NCBI GenBank assembly: GCA_030446955.1
Contig: JAUJMG010000010.1
Location: 14,756-25,563, forward strand
Length of the DNA: 10,808 nucleotides
Source: Thermomicrobiales bacterium
Lineage (GTDB): Bacteria; Chloroflexota; Chloroflexia; Thermomicrobiales; UBA6265
Direction: 5' to 3'
Shown: one piece after another, positions 1 to 6,229 of the stretch
How positions within the stretch are numbered: the stretch's first letter is position 1
Layout of the letters: every line of letters starts with the position of its first letter
Position numbers and translations under genes: made by a program
The notes under the pieces: generated by a model
Seen by the model: the letters and a program-made list of their open reading frames with translations, nothing else
Told to the model about the DNA's origin: nothing
Database searches by the model: none

Positions 1-2
1 GG

Positions 3-620
3 CGGATGCTGCCGCGAGATCGTGGCGTCATTGTCCAGGTCGGCTCCGCCCTCGCTTACCGCGGCATCCCTCTTCAAGCGCCCTACTGCGGTGCCAAGCA
101 CGCCATCCAGGGCTTCAACGAGTCTCTTCGTTGCGAGTTGTTGCACGACGGTAGCAACGTCCGCCTTACAATGGTCCAAATGCCGGCCCTGAACACCCCG
201 CAGTTCGACTGGGTCAAAACCACGTTGCCCAATCACCCGCAGCCGGTGCCGCCGATCTACCAGCCGGAGGTGGCCGCGCGGGCGATCGTTTGGGCGGCGG
301 ACCACCCCCGCCGGGAGATCAACGTTGGCTTCCCGACCACCCTGGCGATCCTCGCCAACAAGATCTCCCCAGGGCTCCTCGATCGGTACCTCGCGCGGAC
401 CAACTACAAGGCTCAACAGGCAGATCATCCCGTCGCACCCGGCCGGTTGGACAATCTGTGGGCGCCGCTTCCCGGCGATCATGGGGCTCACGGGGATTTT
501 GACAAGCGCGCACACGCGATGAGCCCCCAGTGGTGGCTGATGACGCACCGCAGCTGGCTCCTGGCCGGCGCGGGCGCAGTCGGTGCCGCCGGCACCGCAC
601 TCTGGAGAAGGACACGATGA
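3..620 (+). CDS. SDR family oxidoreductase, C-terminal part (5' end outside window)
   Basis: This is the C-terminal portion of a classical short-chain dehydrogenase/reductase, an NAD(P)-dependent oxidoreductase of unknown substrate. The frame is open to the left edge, so the Rossmann-fold nucleotide-binding part (TGxxxGxG) lies upstream and the ATG at 6 is probably internal. Counting from that ATG, the catalytic serine is in VGSALAYRG (Ser14) and the YxxxK motif is YCGAK (Tyr27, Lys31), followed by the usual AIQGF helix. The last 30 or so residues are unusual for a soluble SDR: a hydrophobic Ala/Gly-rich stretch (WLLAGAGAVGAAGTAL) ends in WRRTR, which looks like a C-terminal membrane anchor. 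The stop codon overlaps the ATG of the next gene (ATGA), so the two are probably translationally coupled. Family assignment is secure; the substrate is unknown. Confidence 0.93.
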   Translation, partial: RMLPRDRGVIVQVGSALAYRGIPLQAPYCGAKHAIQGFNESLRCELLHDGSNVRLTMVQMPALNTPQFDWVKTTLPNHPQPVPPIYQPEVAARAIVWAADHPRREINVGFPTTLAILANKISPGLLDRYLARTNYKAQQADHPVAPGRLDNLWAPLPGDHGAHGDFDKRAHAMSPQWWLMTHRSWLLAGAGAVGAAGTALWRRTR

Positions 621-1123
621 CGCCTGAGGAACTGAGCCGCCAATTGCGCCAGGGATCGAGTAGATACCTGCGTAAGCGTCGGGTTGTGGTCGGTCTTTCG
701 CTCGTCGCGTCGACCGCGATGGGTGTCATCGCCCCGTACCAGATGGGGTTGGTGTCCCACATCCCTGAGCCACCGCTGCCGTGGCTGGACGCGGATCGGG
801 TCGACGCCGCGCCCGAGGCGTACGGGATACTCGCCACGCCGGACGCCATCCTCGGGCTCGCCAGCTACGCCGGCACCATGGCGTTGGCAGCGATGGGCGG
901 GGAGGACCGCGCGGTGACCCGGCCCTGGATCCCGCTCGCGCTGACGGCGAAGGTGGCGGCGGACACCATCATGGCCGCCAAGTTGACGGCGGACCAGTGG
1001 ACCAAGCACCGGGCCTTCTGCTCCTGGTGCCTGCTCGCCTCCGCCGCCACGTTTGCCTCGGTCCCGTTCGTCGTTCCGGAAACCCGAGCCGCGCTCGCAC
1101 GGCTTCGCGGTGCATCGGTGTAG
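617..1123 (+). CDS. Vitamin K epoxide reductase (VKOR) family-like membrane protein
   Basis: Predicted 168-residue integral membrane protein. The ATG at 617 overlaps the upstream SDR stop and is preceded by GGAGAAGG (604-611). About four hydrophobic segments are visible (roughly residues 23-40, 73-94, 103-121 and 136-153). A CSWC motif (Cys135, Cys138) sits at the start of the last segment, matching the CxxC redox centre of VKOR-family quinone reductases, which help make protein disulfides in many bacteria. The preceding AKLTADQWTKHRAF resembles the sequence just before the CxxC in bacterial VKOR-like proteins found beside SDR genes. No other cysteine is present, so the shuttle cysteine pair that canonical VKORs carry between their first two helices is missing. 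The job may therefore differ from classical disulfide formation. Pairing with the SDR suggests a shared membrane redox reaction, which is inference. Confidence 0.8.
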   Translation: MTPEELSRQLRQGSSRYLRKRRVVVGLSLVASTAMGVIAPYQMGLVSHIPEPPLPWLDADRVDAAPEAYGILATPDAILGLASYAGTMALAAMGGEDRAVTRPWIPLALTAKVAADTIMAAKLTADQWTKHRAFCSWCLLASAATFASVPFVVPETRAALARLRGASV

Positions 1124-1227
1124 GGGTAGGGGGCCTCAGCTCAGAAGGGATGCCGAGCACCTGCAGAGCATTGCAGTTCGCGAGTGGTGCCCCAGGATGT
1201 AGGGGGCTAACCGCTGGCGGTTCAGGC

Positions 1228-1474
1228 TGATGCACGGTAGGCGTGGCGGCCCTACGACGGGGTCGCGCCGCGAATTGTGGACCCCGAGATCCTGGCAGCG
1301 GCAGCGAGCATCCACACCGTCGAGGGTCGGCACTCCGCGTACCTCAACTGGCGCAACGAGACCTCGCGCTTCCCTGACGCGTTCGACAGCCCGTTGACCC
1401 CCAGCGATGTGCTCGTGCTTGCCACACCGTTCATGGTCGGAGACAGCGTGGAGGAAGCGACGACGGCCTCCTGA
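1228..1474 (+). pseudogene. Ferritin-like domain protein remnant (C-terminal half, frameshifted)
   Basis: The reading frame from about 1253 to the stop at 1472-1474 encodes YDGVAPRIVDPEILAAAAS, then IHTVEGRHSAYLNW and later FPDAFDSPLTPSDVL. This closely resembles the C-terminal half of ferritin-like domain proteins (Ferritin_2 type), in which ExRH supplies metal-ligand residues and PxAFDxPLTPxEVL closes the domain. The family normally reads GVAAY at this junction. Here GVAA is encoded at 1240-1251 and Y at 1253-1255, with one surplus C at 1252, so a +1 frameshift breaks the frame. Upstream of it a TGA at 1228-1230 and a TAG at 1238-1240 close the two relevant frames, and the N-terminal half of the domain is not visible. 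No Shine-Dalgarno/start pair fits the remaining open frame (a GTG at 1277 lies inside the conserved region). I call it a decayed gene. Confidence 0.7.
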
Positions 1475-1986
1475 CAGGCGAGCACGATCGATCCCCGTGA
1501 CAAGGCACCGGCGCTCAGGACCTGGATGGACTGGGCCCACCTGGGTGATGTCTTTCATTAGCCGGGGTTCCATGATTGCCCGCTTGAGCTCAACCGCAGA
1601 GCGGCCTCATGGTGTGAGCCCAGGGATGCATCCGCGGGCATGGCAACGCCGACGCCGGCGGGAACGACTCCCCTTCAGGCGTATCTGATATGAGACCGAG
1701 CCCGGCGGTTCGGTGCGCCTGGGGACCAGCGTCCTTGCGTTGGAAAGCCTCTCGTCTGCCGTCCCTCATGCTCATCCGGGAATCCGCCTCACTGGACTTC
1801 GTAGGCCCCCCCCTGCTTCGGGACACCCGCAGATTTGCGCTGGTCGGTCGGGTGGTCCGGGTGTTGCGAAGACGACCCCGTCGGCCCGACCTCGTTGCGG
1901 GACGCGGCCGACCGGTTGCTGGCGGCCACGGGTCTGGATGAGTTAAGCGGCCGGCGACTGAGCCCTGGGACAGAGGAGGCAGGAAC
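1475..1986. other. Intergenic stretch without a recognisable gene
   Basis: About 510 bp between the ferritin-like remnant and the erythromycin-esterase gene. Short open frames exist on both strands, but they have arginine/proline-rich translations typical of GC-rich shadow frames, lack convincing ribosome sites and resemble no family I know. The part nearest the next gene (about 1867-1946, + strand) reads SLRDAADRLLAATGLDELSG, which is amphipathic and protein-like. It may be the end of another decayed gene, but I cannot name it. The promoter for the downstream gene should lie here, though I see no convincing -35/-10 pair. The only clear signal is the Shine-Dalgarno GAGGAGG at 1973-1979. Confidence 0.4.
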
Positions 1987-3330
1987 ATGGCAAGCCAGAA
2001 CGTTCTCTCACTCACGGACGTGGTCCGGGACGCCGCCTACCCGCTGACCGGCTCTGCGGCGGATTTCGACCCGCTCTTGGAGATGGTTGGCGACGCCCGC
2101 TTCGTGCTGATTGGGGAGGCCTCCCACGGCACCCACGAGTTCTACCGGGCGCGGGCCGACATCACTCAGCGGCTGATCGAGGAGCGAGGCTTCACCGCCG
2201 TCGCGGTGGAAGCGGATTGGCCGGACGCTTACCGGGTCAACTGTTTCGTGCGCGGCGCGAGTGGAGACCCGGACGCGAACGCGGCCCTGTCCGGCTTCCA
2301 GCGGTTTCCACGCTGGATGTGGCGCAACCGCGTCGTGCTCGAGTTTGTCGACTGGCTCCGTGCCCACAACGACGCACTCCCAGCCAACGCGCCGAAGACC
2401 GGCTTCTATGGGCTCGACCTCTACAGTCTCGGCGAGTCGATTGAAGCCGTGATCGGCTACCTGGATGAGGTTGACCCCGAAGCGGCGCGACGGGCCCGGG
2501 CGCGCTACGCCTGCTTCGACCACTTCAGCGACGACCCCCAGGCCTACGGGTTCGCGACGAGCTACGGAACCACCGAGCCGTGCCAGGATGCGGTCGTCGA
2601 GCAACTCGTCGAGCTGCGCCGTCGTGCTGCTGAGCTGACCCGGCAGGATGGTCAGGTGGCCGAGGACGAGTTCTTCGCAGCCGAGCAGAATGCGCGCCTG
2701 GCCCAGAATGCCGAGGCCTACTATCGCGCCATGTTCCACGGTCGGGTCTCTTCCTGGAATCTGCGTGACCGCCACATGGCCGAAACGCTGGAGGCGCTGG
2801 TCGCTCACCTCGACCGAAACGGCCGGAGGACCAAGGTTGTCGTGTGGGCTCACAACTCTCACCTCGGCGATGCCCGCGCCACCGAGATGGGCGAGAGTGG
2901 AGAGCTGAACCTCGGCCAACTGGTGCGCGAACGCGTGGAGCGGGAGGCGGTGCTGGTCGGCTTCAGCACCTACCAGGGGACCGTCACTGCCGCTACAGAT
3001 TGGGGCGATCCTGGGGAGCGCAAGCGCGTTCGGCCTGGGCTGCCCGGCAGCTACGAGGAGCTGTTCCACGAGACGGAACTGCCGGGGTTTCTGCTCCCGC
3101 TGCGCGACGGTGGCGAGGCCGCTGGGCGACTGCGTGAGCCCCGCCTGCAGCGGGCAATCGGCGTCATCTACCGGCCGGAGACGGAGCGCTGGAGCCACTA
3201 CTTCCACGCCAGGCTGGCAAACCAGTTCGATGCCATGCTTCACCTGGATGAGACGCGGGCGCTTGAGCCGCTCGACCACGATCCGGGGTGGGAGAGCGAT
3301 GTCCCGGACACGTTCCCGACGGGCCAGTAG
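1987..3330 (+). CDS. Erythromycin esterase family protein
   Basis: Intact 447-residue protein of the erythromycin-esterase (EreA/EreB-like) family, close to the family's usual 400-450 residues. The ATG at 1987 follows GAGGAGG (1973-1979) at 7 nt. Family motifs appear in order: GEASHGTHEFYR (residues 43-54, with Glu44 and His47), VEADWPDAYRVN (74-85) and VVWAHNSHLGDARATEMG (285-302, with His289 and His292). Glu44, His47 and His289 correspond to the residues identified as essential for water activation in EreB. The C-terminal part (about 320-447) carries the region ending in PDTFPTG that is typical of this family. True Ere enzymes hydrolyse the macrolide lactone ring, but most chromosomal relatives are of unknown substrate, so macrolide resistance cannot be assumed. 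No signal peptide; probably cytoplasmic. It appears monocistronic or paired with the cold-shock gene 93 bp downstream. Confidence 0.93.
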   Translation: MASQNVLSLTDVVRDAAYPLTGSAADFDPLLEMVGDARFVLIGEASHGTHEFYRARADITQRLIEERGFTAVAVEADWPDAYRVNCFVRGASGDPDANAALSGFQRFPRWMWRNRVVLEFVDWLRAHNDALPANAPKTGFYGLDLYSLGESIEAVIGYLDEVDPEAARRARARYACFDHFSDDPQAYGFATSYGTTEPCQDAVVEQLVELRRRAAELTRQDGQVAEDEFFAAEQNARLAQNAEAYYRAMFHGRVSSWNLRDRHMAETLEALVAHLDRNGRRTKVVVWAHNSHLGDARATEMGESGELNLGQLVRERVEREAVLVGFSTYQGTVTAATDWGDPGERKRVRPGLPGSYEELFHETELPGFLLPLRDGGEAAGRLREPRLQRAIGVIYRPETERWSHYFHARLANQFDAMLHLDETRALEPLDHDPGWESDVPDTFPTGQ

Positions 3331-3340
3331 ACGCAGCCTA

Positions 3341-3366
3341 TTGGCCAACGGGCATGGGCTGGCCAA
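3341..3366 (+). other. Short inverted repeat downstream of the erythromycin-esterase gene
   Basis: TTGGCCA (3341-3347) and TGGCCAA (3360-3366) form a perfect 7-bp stem with a 12-nt loop, starting 10 bp after the esterase stop. No T-tract follows, so it is at best a weak or factor-assisted terminator, or an mRNA 3' end stabiliser. Chance occurrence is possible for a stem this short. Confidence 0.3.
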
Positions 3367-3423
3367 CTAAACCGTGACAGCACTCGATCGTGCAAAAGAG
3401 GAACAGCCGAAAGGAGCGTGTTG

Positions 3424-3690
3424 ATGTTACGGGGGGTCGTTGACCGGGTAGTGCCGGACGGTGGGTTCGGGTTTGTGATTGGTCCCAACGGGGAGGAATA
3501 CTTCTTCCACCGCAGCGCTCTCGTCAACTGCGTGTACGAGGAGTTAGCCGAAGGCGTGCCCGTGCAATTCAACGTAGGCGAGGACCCGGGCGACACGCCT
3601 GAGGAGCATCTCCGCGCGGTGAACGTCCGCCTAGCCGATGACGCCATCCCCGCCGTCGACAACGAACCGCTTCCCCCGGAGAAGCTTTGA
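3424..3690 (+). CDS. Cold-shock-domain (CspA-like) small protein
   Basis: An 88-residue protein with a single cold-shock (OB-fold) domain, expected to bind single-stranded RNA or DNA. The start is taken as ATG at 3424 because AAAGGAG (3410-3416) lies 7 nt upstream. GTG at 3418 and TTG at 3421 are in frame but too close to that site. The domain reads GVVDRVVPDGGFGFVIGPN, with RNP1-like GFGFV at residues 14-18 and RNP2-like YFFHRSAL at 26-33, then LAEGVPVQFNVGE and RAVNVRL, which match the second half of CSD proteins (LxEGxxVxFxxx...AxNVR). The lysine and aromatic residues of the classical KWFN segment are replaced (DRVV), and a glutamate/proline-rich 17-residue tail follows the domain, so it is a divergent CSP. 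It ends 22 bp from the convergent methyltransferase gene. Confidence 0.87.
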   Translation: MLRGVVDRVVPDGGFGFVIGPNGEEYFFHRSALVNCVYEELAEGVPVQFNVGEDPGDTPEEHLRAVNVRLADDAIPAVDNEPLPPEKL

Positions 3691-3712
3691 CCGGGGAGGA
3701 AGGTCAGCCGAT

Positions 3713-4573
3713 CTACGTCGAAGGTACCCGGCCCATCGCCACGACGATGGTTCCGTAGGTGAAAAAGCTGCCATCCTGACTTGCCGCTGCCAGGTGGTCG
3801 AGGATCCGGTCGACATGGTCCCGCGTCATGCACCCCTCTGCGACCAGCGCCTCCGCCGGTATCGCCAGGTCGAAACCGAACATGACCAGCGCGGCATAGT
3901 CGGTCCCGCCGAACGTCACTGGGGTCACCACCCGCTGGATCAAGCCGGCCTCGGCAAAGCGGCGGTTCAGCTCTAACCCCATTAAGGGGTTGCGGGTACC
4001 GGTCATCCAACGGTCCAGGAGCAGATTCAGACCGTCCGAATCCGGGTGGTCCAGACGCGCTCCCCGCCAGTCCGTCTCGGCCGCGACGATCCGACCACCC
4101 GGGACGACCACCCGCCGCATCTCCCGCAGTGCCGCGGTTGGGTCGTCGAGGTGCATCAGCACTCGCTCGCAATGCGCGGCGTCAAAGGAGGCATCGGGGA
4201 AGGGCAGGCGGTAAATATCGGCCTGCTCGACCGCCACCACGTCCGCCAGGCCGAGGTTCACGACCCGCTGCCGTGCCTGGTCTACGAAGTCCGGCGCGTG
4301 GTCGATGCCAACTACGTGCCCGCCCGGCCCCACCGCCCGGGCCAGTAGGGGGAGAAAGACGCCCGTCCCGCAGCCCACCTCCAGCACTCGCTGATTGGGC
4401 TTCAGGTCCAGCCCGGCCAGGCTCCGGCTGGCAATCTCCTGCAGTTCGGCGGTGGCGGTCACGCGCTCCAGATAAGCGGCAGGTCTGGCGCGGTCCTGCC
4501 CTTCAGCCGGCGCCTGCCAGGTCGCTGATCCCACCAGCGGTTCGCTCCCACTGGACGTAGGTTCCTTCGCCAT
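3713..4573 (-). CDS. Class I SAM-dependent methyltransferase
   Basis: 286-residue methyltransferase of the Methyltransf_11/UbiE-like type. The ATG at 4573 is preceded by a purine-rich AGAGAGG a few bases upstream. The frame stays open back to 4870, but the extra residues do not resemble the family. Motif I is VLEVGCGTG (residues 63-71), an acidic residue for the SAM ribose is in VVGIDHAP (Asp91), motif II/III is LPFPDASFDAAHCERVLMHL (123-142), and PGGRIVAAETDW (158-169) gives the post-II strand. The last 100 residues form a helical, substrate-selecting region (NRRFAEAGLIQRVVTPVTF). The acceptor cannot be read from the sequence. Relatives include ubiquinone/menaquinone-type, small-molecule and arsenite methyltransferases, but no cysteine pattern for arsenite is present. 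The gene stands alone, convergent with the cold-shock gene and divergent from the remnant at 4731. Confidence 0.9.
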   Translation of the reverse strand: MAKEPTSSGSEPLVGSATWQAPAEGQDRARPAAYLERVTATAELQEIASRSLAGLDLKPNQRVLEVGCGTGVFLPLLARAVGPGGHVVGIDHAPDFVDQARQRVVNLGLADVVAVEQADIYRLPFPDASFDAAHCERVLMHLDDPTAALREMRRVVVPGGRIVAAETDWRGARLDHPDSDGLNLLLDRWMTGTRNPLMGLELNRRFAEAGLIQRVVTPVTFGGTDYAALVMFGFDLAIPAEALVAEGCMTRDHVDRILDHLAAASQDGSFFTYGTIVVAMGRVPST

Positions 4574-4655
4574 GCCGTCCTCTCTTCCCTCGACGCACGC
4601 TTGAGCCGCCGCCCATCGTGACGCTGCCGGTGTGACTACCCTATCAAAAACGACA

Positions 4656-4668
4656 GGTGTCAGACACC
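4656..4668. repeat. 13-bp perfect dyad GGTGTC-A-GACACC
   Basis: GGTGTC (4656-4661) and GACACC (4663-4668) are exact inverted repeats around one base. The dyad lies about 83 bp upstream of the methyltransferase start, in the divergent region shared with the DUF6582-like remnant. It could be an operator for a dimeric regulator. It also resembles the palindromic core of dispersed repeats I have seen in bacterial genomes near REP-associated tyrosine transposases, which I cannot verify here. No second copy occurs in the window. Confidence 0.4.
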
Positions 4669-4712
4669 CGGCATGCGTCGTGCGCGCGCAGTGGACTTCG
4701 CACCTGGACGCG

Positions 4713-4931
4713 AAGGAGGGTTCGATAACCATCAAGATCGACCGTCGGGAGGACATCAGCCCGCAAGAGGGTGAGTGTAAGGACGGCGACGGGGCATTCG
4801 CCGATCCGGTCAACAACAAATACCCTGTCGACACCCCCGGCCACGTCCGCGCCGCCTGGAACGACATCAAGCAGCAGACGCCGACGACCTGGATTGTCGG
4901 CTTGGTCCCAGCCCGGGAAACTACGGGCTAA
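4713..4931 (+). pseudogene. Remnant of a small DUF6582-like protein, start codon apparently lost
   Basis: The + frame from 4731 reads KIDRREDISPQEGECKDGDG, then FADPVNNKYPVDTPGHVRAAW. This resembles small bacterial proteins (DUF6582-like, about 70-90 residues, function unknown) with the pattern D(V/I)SPxEG...FADPxNxKYPIDTxxHxRAAW. A strong AAGGAGG (4713-4719) stands 11 nt before the position where the family methionine is expected, but that codon is ATC (4731-4733) rather than ATG. After RAAWNDIKQQ the similarity stops. The family usually continues with a helix containing (S/T)PxDL, and a -1 shift near 4882 would restore DDLD, which suggests a second lesion. The frame ends at TAA 4929-4931. 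An in-frame TTG/GTG farther upstream cannot be excluded as a start, so a translated variant is possible. Family recall is moderate; decay is inference. Confidence 0.55.
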
Positions 4932-5013
4932 TTTCAAGGGTGGACCAAACCGGGGCAGGTCAGTCACTACGACACCGTCCCCTAACATTGTCGGCGATGA
5001 CTCGGAGGCGATG

Positions 5014-5643
5014 ATGGACCGATCGTTTCGTGTACGGGCCGTATGTTTTGACTTGCTGACTGCTCTGCTTGACTCCTGGTCGCTCTGGGAGAGAGTCGCA
5101 GCCGAAGCGGGGACGCCAGGACGGGGACAACAGTGGCGCAGCACCGCACTTCGCTACGTGACTGGCTCGGGTGACTACCGCCCATACGAGCAGCTGATCG
5201 CTGAGGGTGCACGGGAGGTCGGCCTACCTCCAGACTTGGCCGGACAGATCCTTGCCCGGTGGCGCGAGCTGCGGCCGTGGCCCGAGGTTCCGGCTATGCT
5301 CGACCGGCTCTCCCTCCCGCTCGCCACCGCGACGAACTGTCCAGACAGCCTCGCGCAGATGGGTGCGGTGACACTCGGCAATCCTTTTGCCGTGGTCGTG
5401 AGCGCCGAGCGGGCCGGGGCCTACAAGCCGGATCCGCGACCATATCACTTGGCGCTTGAGGAGCTCGGATTCCCCCCAGCCGATGTGCTGTTCGTCGCGG
5501 GATCGGCGCATGATATCGGAGGAGCACTGGCCGTCGGCATGCCGGTCGTCTGGGTCAACCGCCTCAACCTCCCAGTTCCACCGGAGGCCGCGTCCGCCGT
5601 CATCGTCTCCAACCTCTCGGCCCTTCCGGACATGATCCGCTAA
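5014..5643 (+). CDS. HAD superfamily hydrolase (haloacid dehalogenase-like)
   Basis: 209-residue HAD-fold protein. CGGAGG (5003-5008) is only 2 nt from ATG 5011 and 5 nt from ATG 5014, so the second is preferred; the difference is one residue. Motif I is CFDLLTALLDS (nucleophile Asp13), motif II ATATNCPDSL (Thr107/Asn108), motif III AGAYKPDPRPYHLAL (Lys138) and motif IV VLFVAGSAHDIGGALAVGMP (Asp167). The alpha-helical cap lies between about residues 20 and 90. The length and motif III/IV spacing match 2-haloacid dehalogenase/phosphoglycolate phosphatase-like members. In motif I the usual DxxGT is DLLTA, and the second-position aspartate of phosphatases is leucine. That favours dehalogenase-type over phosphatase chemistry but does not prove it. 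The substrate is unknown. The ORF appears monocistronic. Confidence 0.88.
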   Translation: MDRSFRVRAVCFDLLTALLDSWSLWERVAAEAGTPGRGQQWRSTALRYVTGSGDYRPYEQLIAEGAREVGLPPDLAGQILARWRELRPWPEVPAMLDRLSLPLATATNCPDSLAQMGAVTLGNPFAVVVSAERAGAYKPDPRPYHLALEELGFPPADVLFVAGSAHDIGGALAVGMPVVWVNRLNLPVPPEAASAVIVSNLSALPDMIR

Positions 5644-5692
5644 ACAGCGTCATCCATCGTGGACCTGGATCAACTCCACTCCGATTGGCACC

Positions 5693-5717
5693 GGTCTGGT
5701 AACCGCAAGACCAGATC
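5693..5717 (+). terminator. Possible hairpin downstream of the HAD gene
   Basis: GGTCTGGT (5693-5700) can pair with ACCAGATC (5710-5717), an 8-bp stem with one G-U pair and a 9-nt loop, 50 bp after the HAD stop. There is no T-tract, so intrinsic termination is doubtful. Confidence 0.25.
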
Positions 5718-6136
5718 GTTCATGCTGGTAAAGACAAGAGAGCACGCACGGATGACAGCGGTGACCAAGGCCATCGCCTGAGCGGGTGATCCATTCGCGG
5801 AGACCGAACTGCCGCGGCTTGATGGCGAGGACCCTGGCCCTAGCCTGTGCGGGAAGCGCCCTCTACCCTTGGCCCAGTCGAGCGCGAGCTGGTCGACACC
5901 TAGCTACCTCTAGGGCGGCTGCGTGATTCCCTCAACCGGCGTAACGAGGCCTGGACGGAGTGGTAGGCGGTGCTCAAGCTGGACGCCGAGACTCTAGTCA
6001 TCTGCAAGCAGAGCTGGGTCACCAGATACCCAGCGCGGTTCCATCCGACGATCGATTGGGATTGGCAGCGTGAGCTGCCAGACGCCTACCTCATGGGGGA
6101 CCATCTGTAGCGGACATCCTGGACGAGTGCAAGCCG
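5718..6136 (+). pseudogene. Probable decayed coding sequence interrupted by TAG codons
   Basis: No intact gene is present, but one + frame looks like eroded protein. Between TAG stops at 5841, 5901, 5964 and 6108, all in the same frame, it reads segments such as RLRDSLNRRNEAWTEW, AVLKLDAETLVICKQSW and HPTIDWDWQRELPDAYLMGD. These are tryptophan- and charge-rich with a balanced composition, unlike the arginine/proline-rich shadow frames elsewhere in the window. The TAG at 5964 follows TGG and could derive from CAG by a single C-to-T change. Another frame around 5786-5840 reads GDPFAETELPRLDGEDPG, suggesting a frameshift. I do not recognise the family. Decay is inferred from composition alone, and the same pattern could arise by chance. 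Confidence 0.35.
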
Positions 6137-6165
6137 TTGACACCGTTCAGGAGCACCCCTAATAT
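6137..6165 (+). promoter_or_regulatory. Sigma-70-type promoter candidate for the tct operon
   Basis: TTGACA at 6137-6142 is a perfect -35 hexamer. It is followed after 17 bp by TAATAT at 6160-6165, which matches 4 of 6 positions of TATAAT. Transcription would start near 6172, giving a leader of about 58 nt before the tctC ATG. It is the best promoter-like match I noticed in the window and sits where the transporter operon needs one. Confidence 0.6.
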
Positions 6166-6229
6166 CCGCGCTACTCTCGGATCACAGTTGATAGGTCGGG
6201 CCGTACGGAACGAGGAGGGGTTGAGGACC

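Noticed and set aside
2008..3366. A 452-codon open frame on the minus strand opposite the erythromycin-esterase gene
   Set aside because: It mirrors the real gene codon for codon, has no family motifs and has shadow-type composition; such long antisense frames are common in GC-rich genes.
3240..4172. Long minus-strand frame spanning the cold-shock gene and the methyltransferase end
   Set aside because: Its translation is glycine/arginine/proline-rich and crosses two well-supported genes in other frames.
4574..4870. N-terminal extension of the methyltransferase by about 99 residues
   Set aside because: The extra residues do not look like the family, overlap the DUF6582-like remnant, and an ATG with a purine-rich ribosome site at 4573 is adequate.
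4771..5013. Upstream extension of the HAD hydrolase frame
   Set aside because: It overlaps the remnant in another frame, and the HAD motif I normally lies within 10-15 residues of the N-terminus, as it does from ATG 5014.
6137..6229. Upstream TTG start for tctC at 6137
   Set aside because: That TTG is part of the -35 hexamer, and the resulting extension would precede a normal signal peptide; the ATG at 6230 has a good ribosome site.
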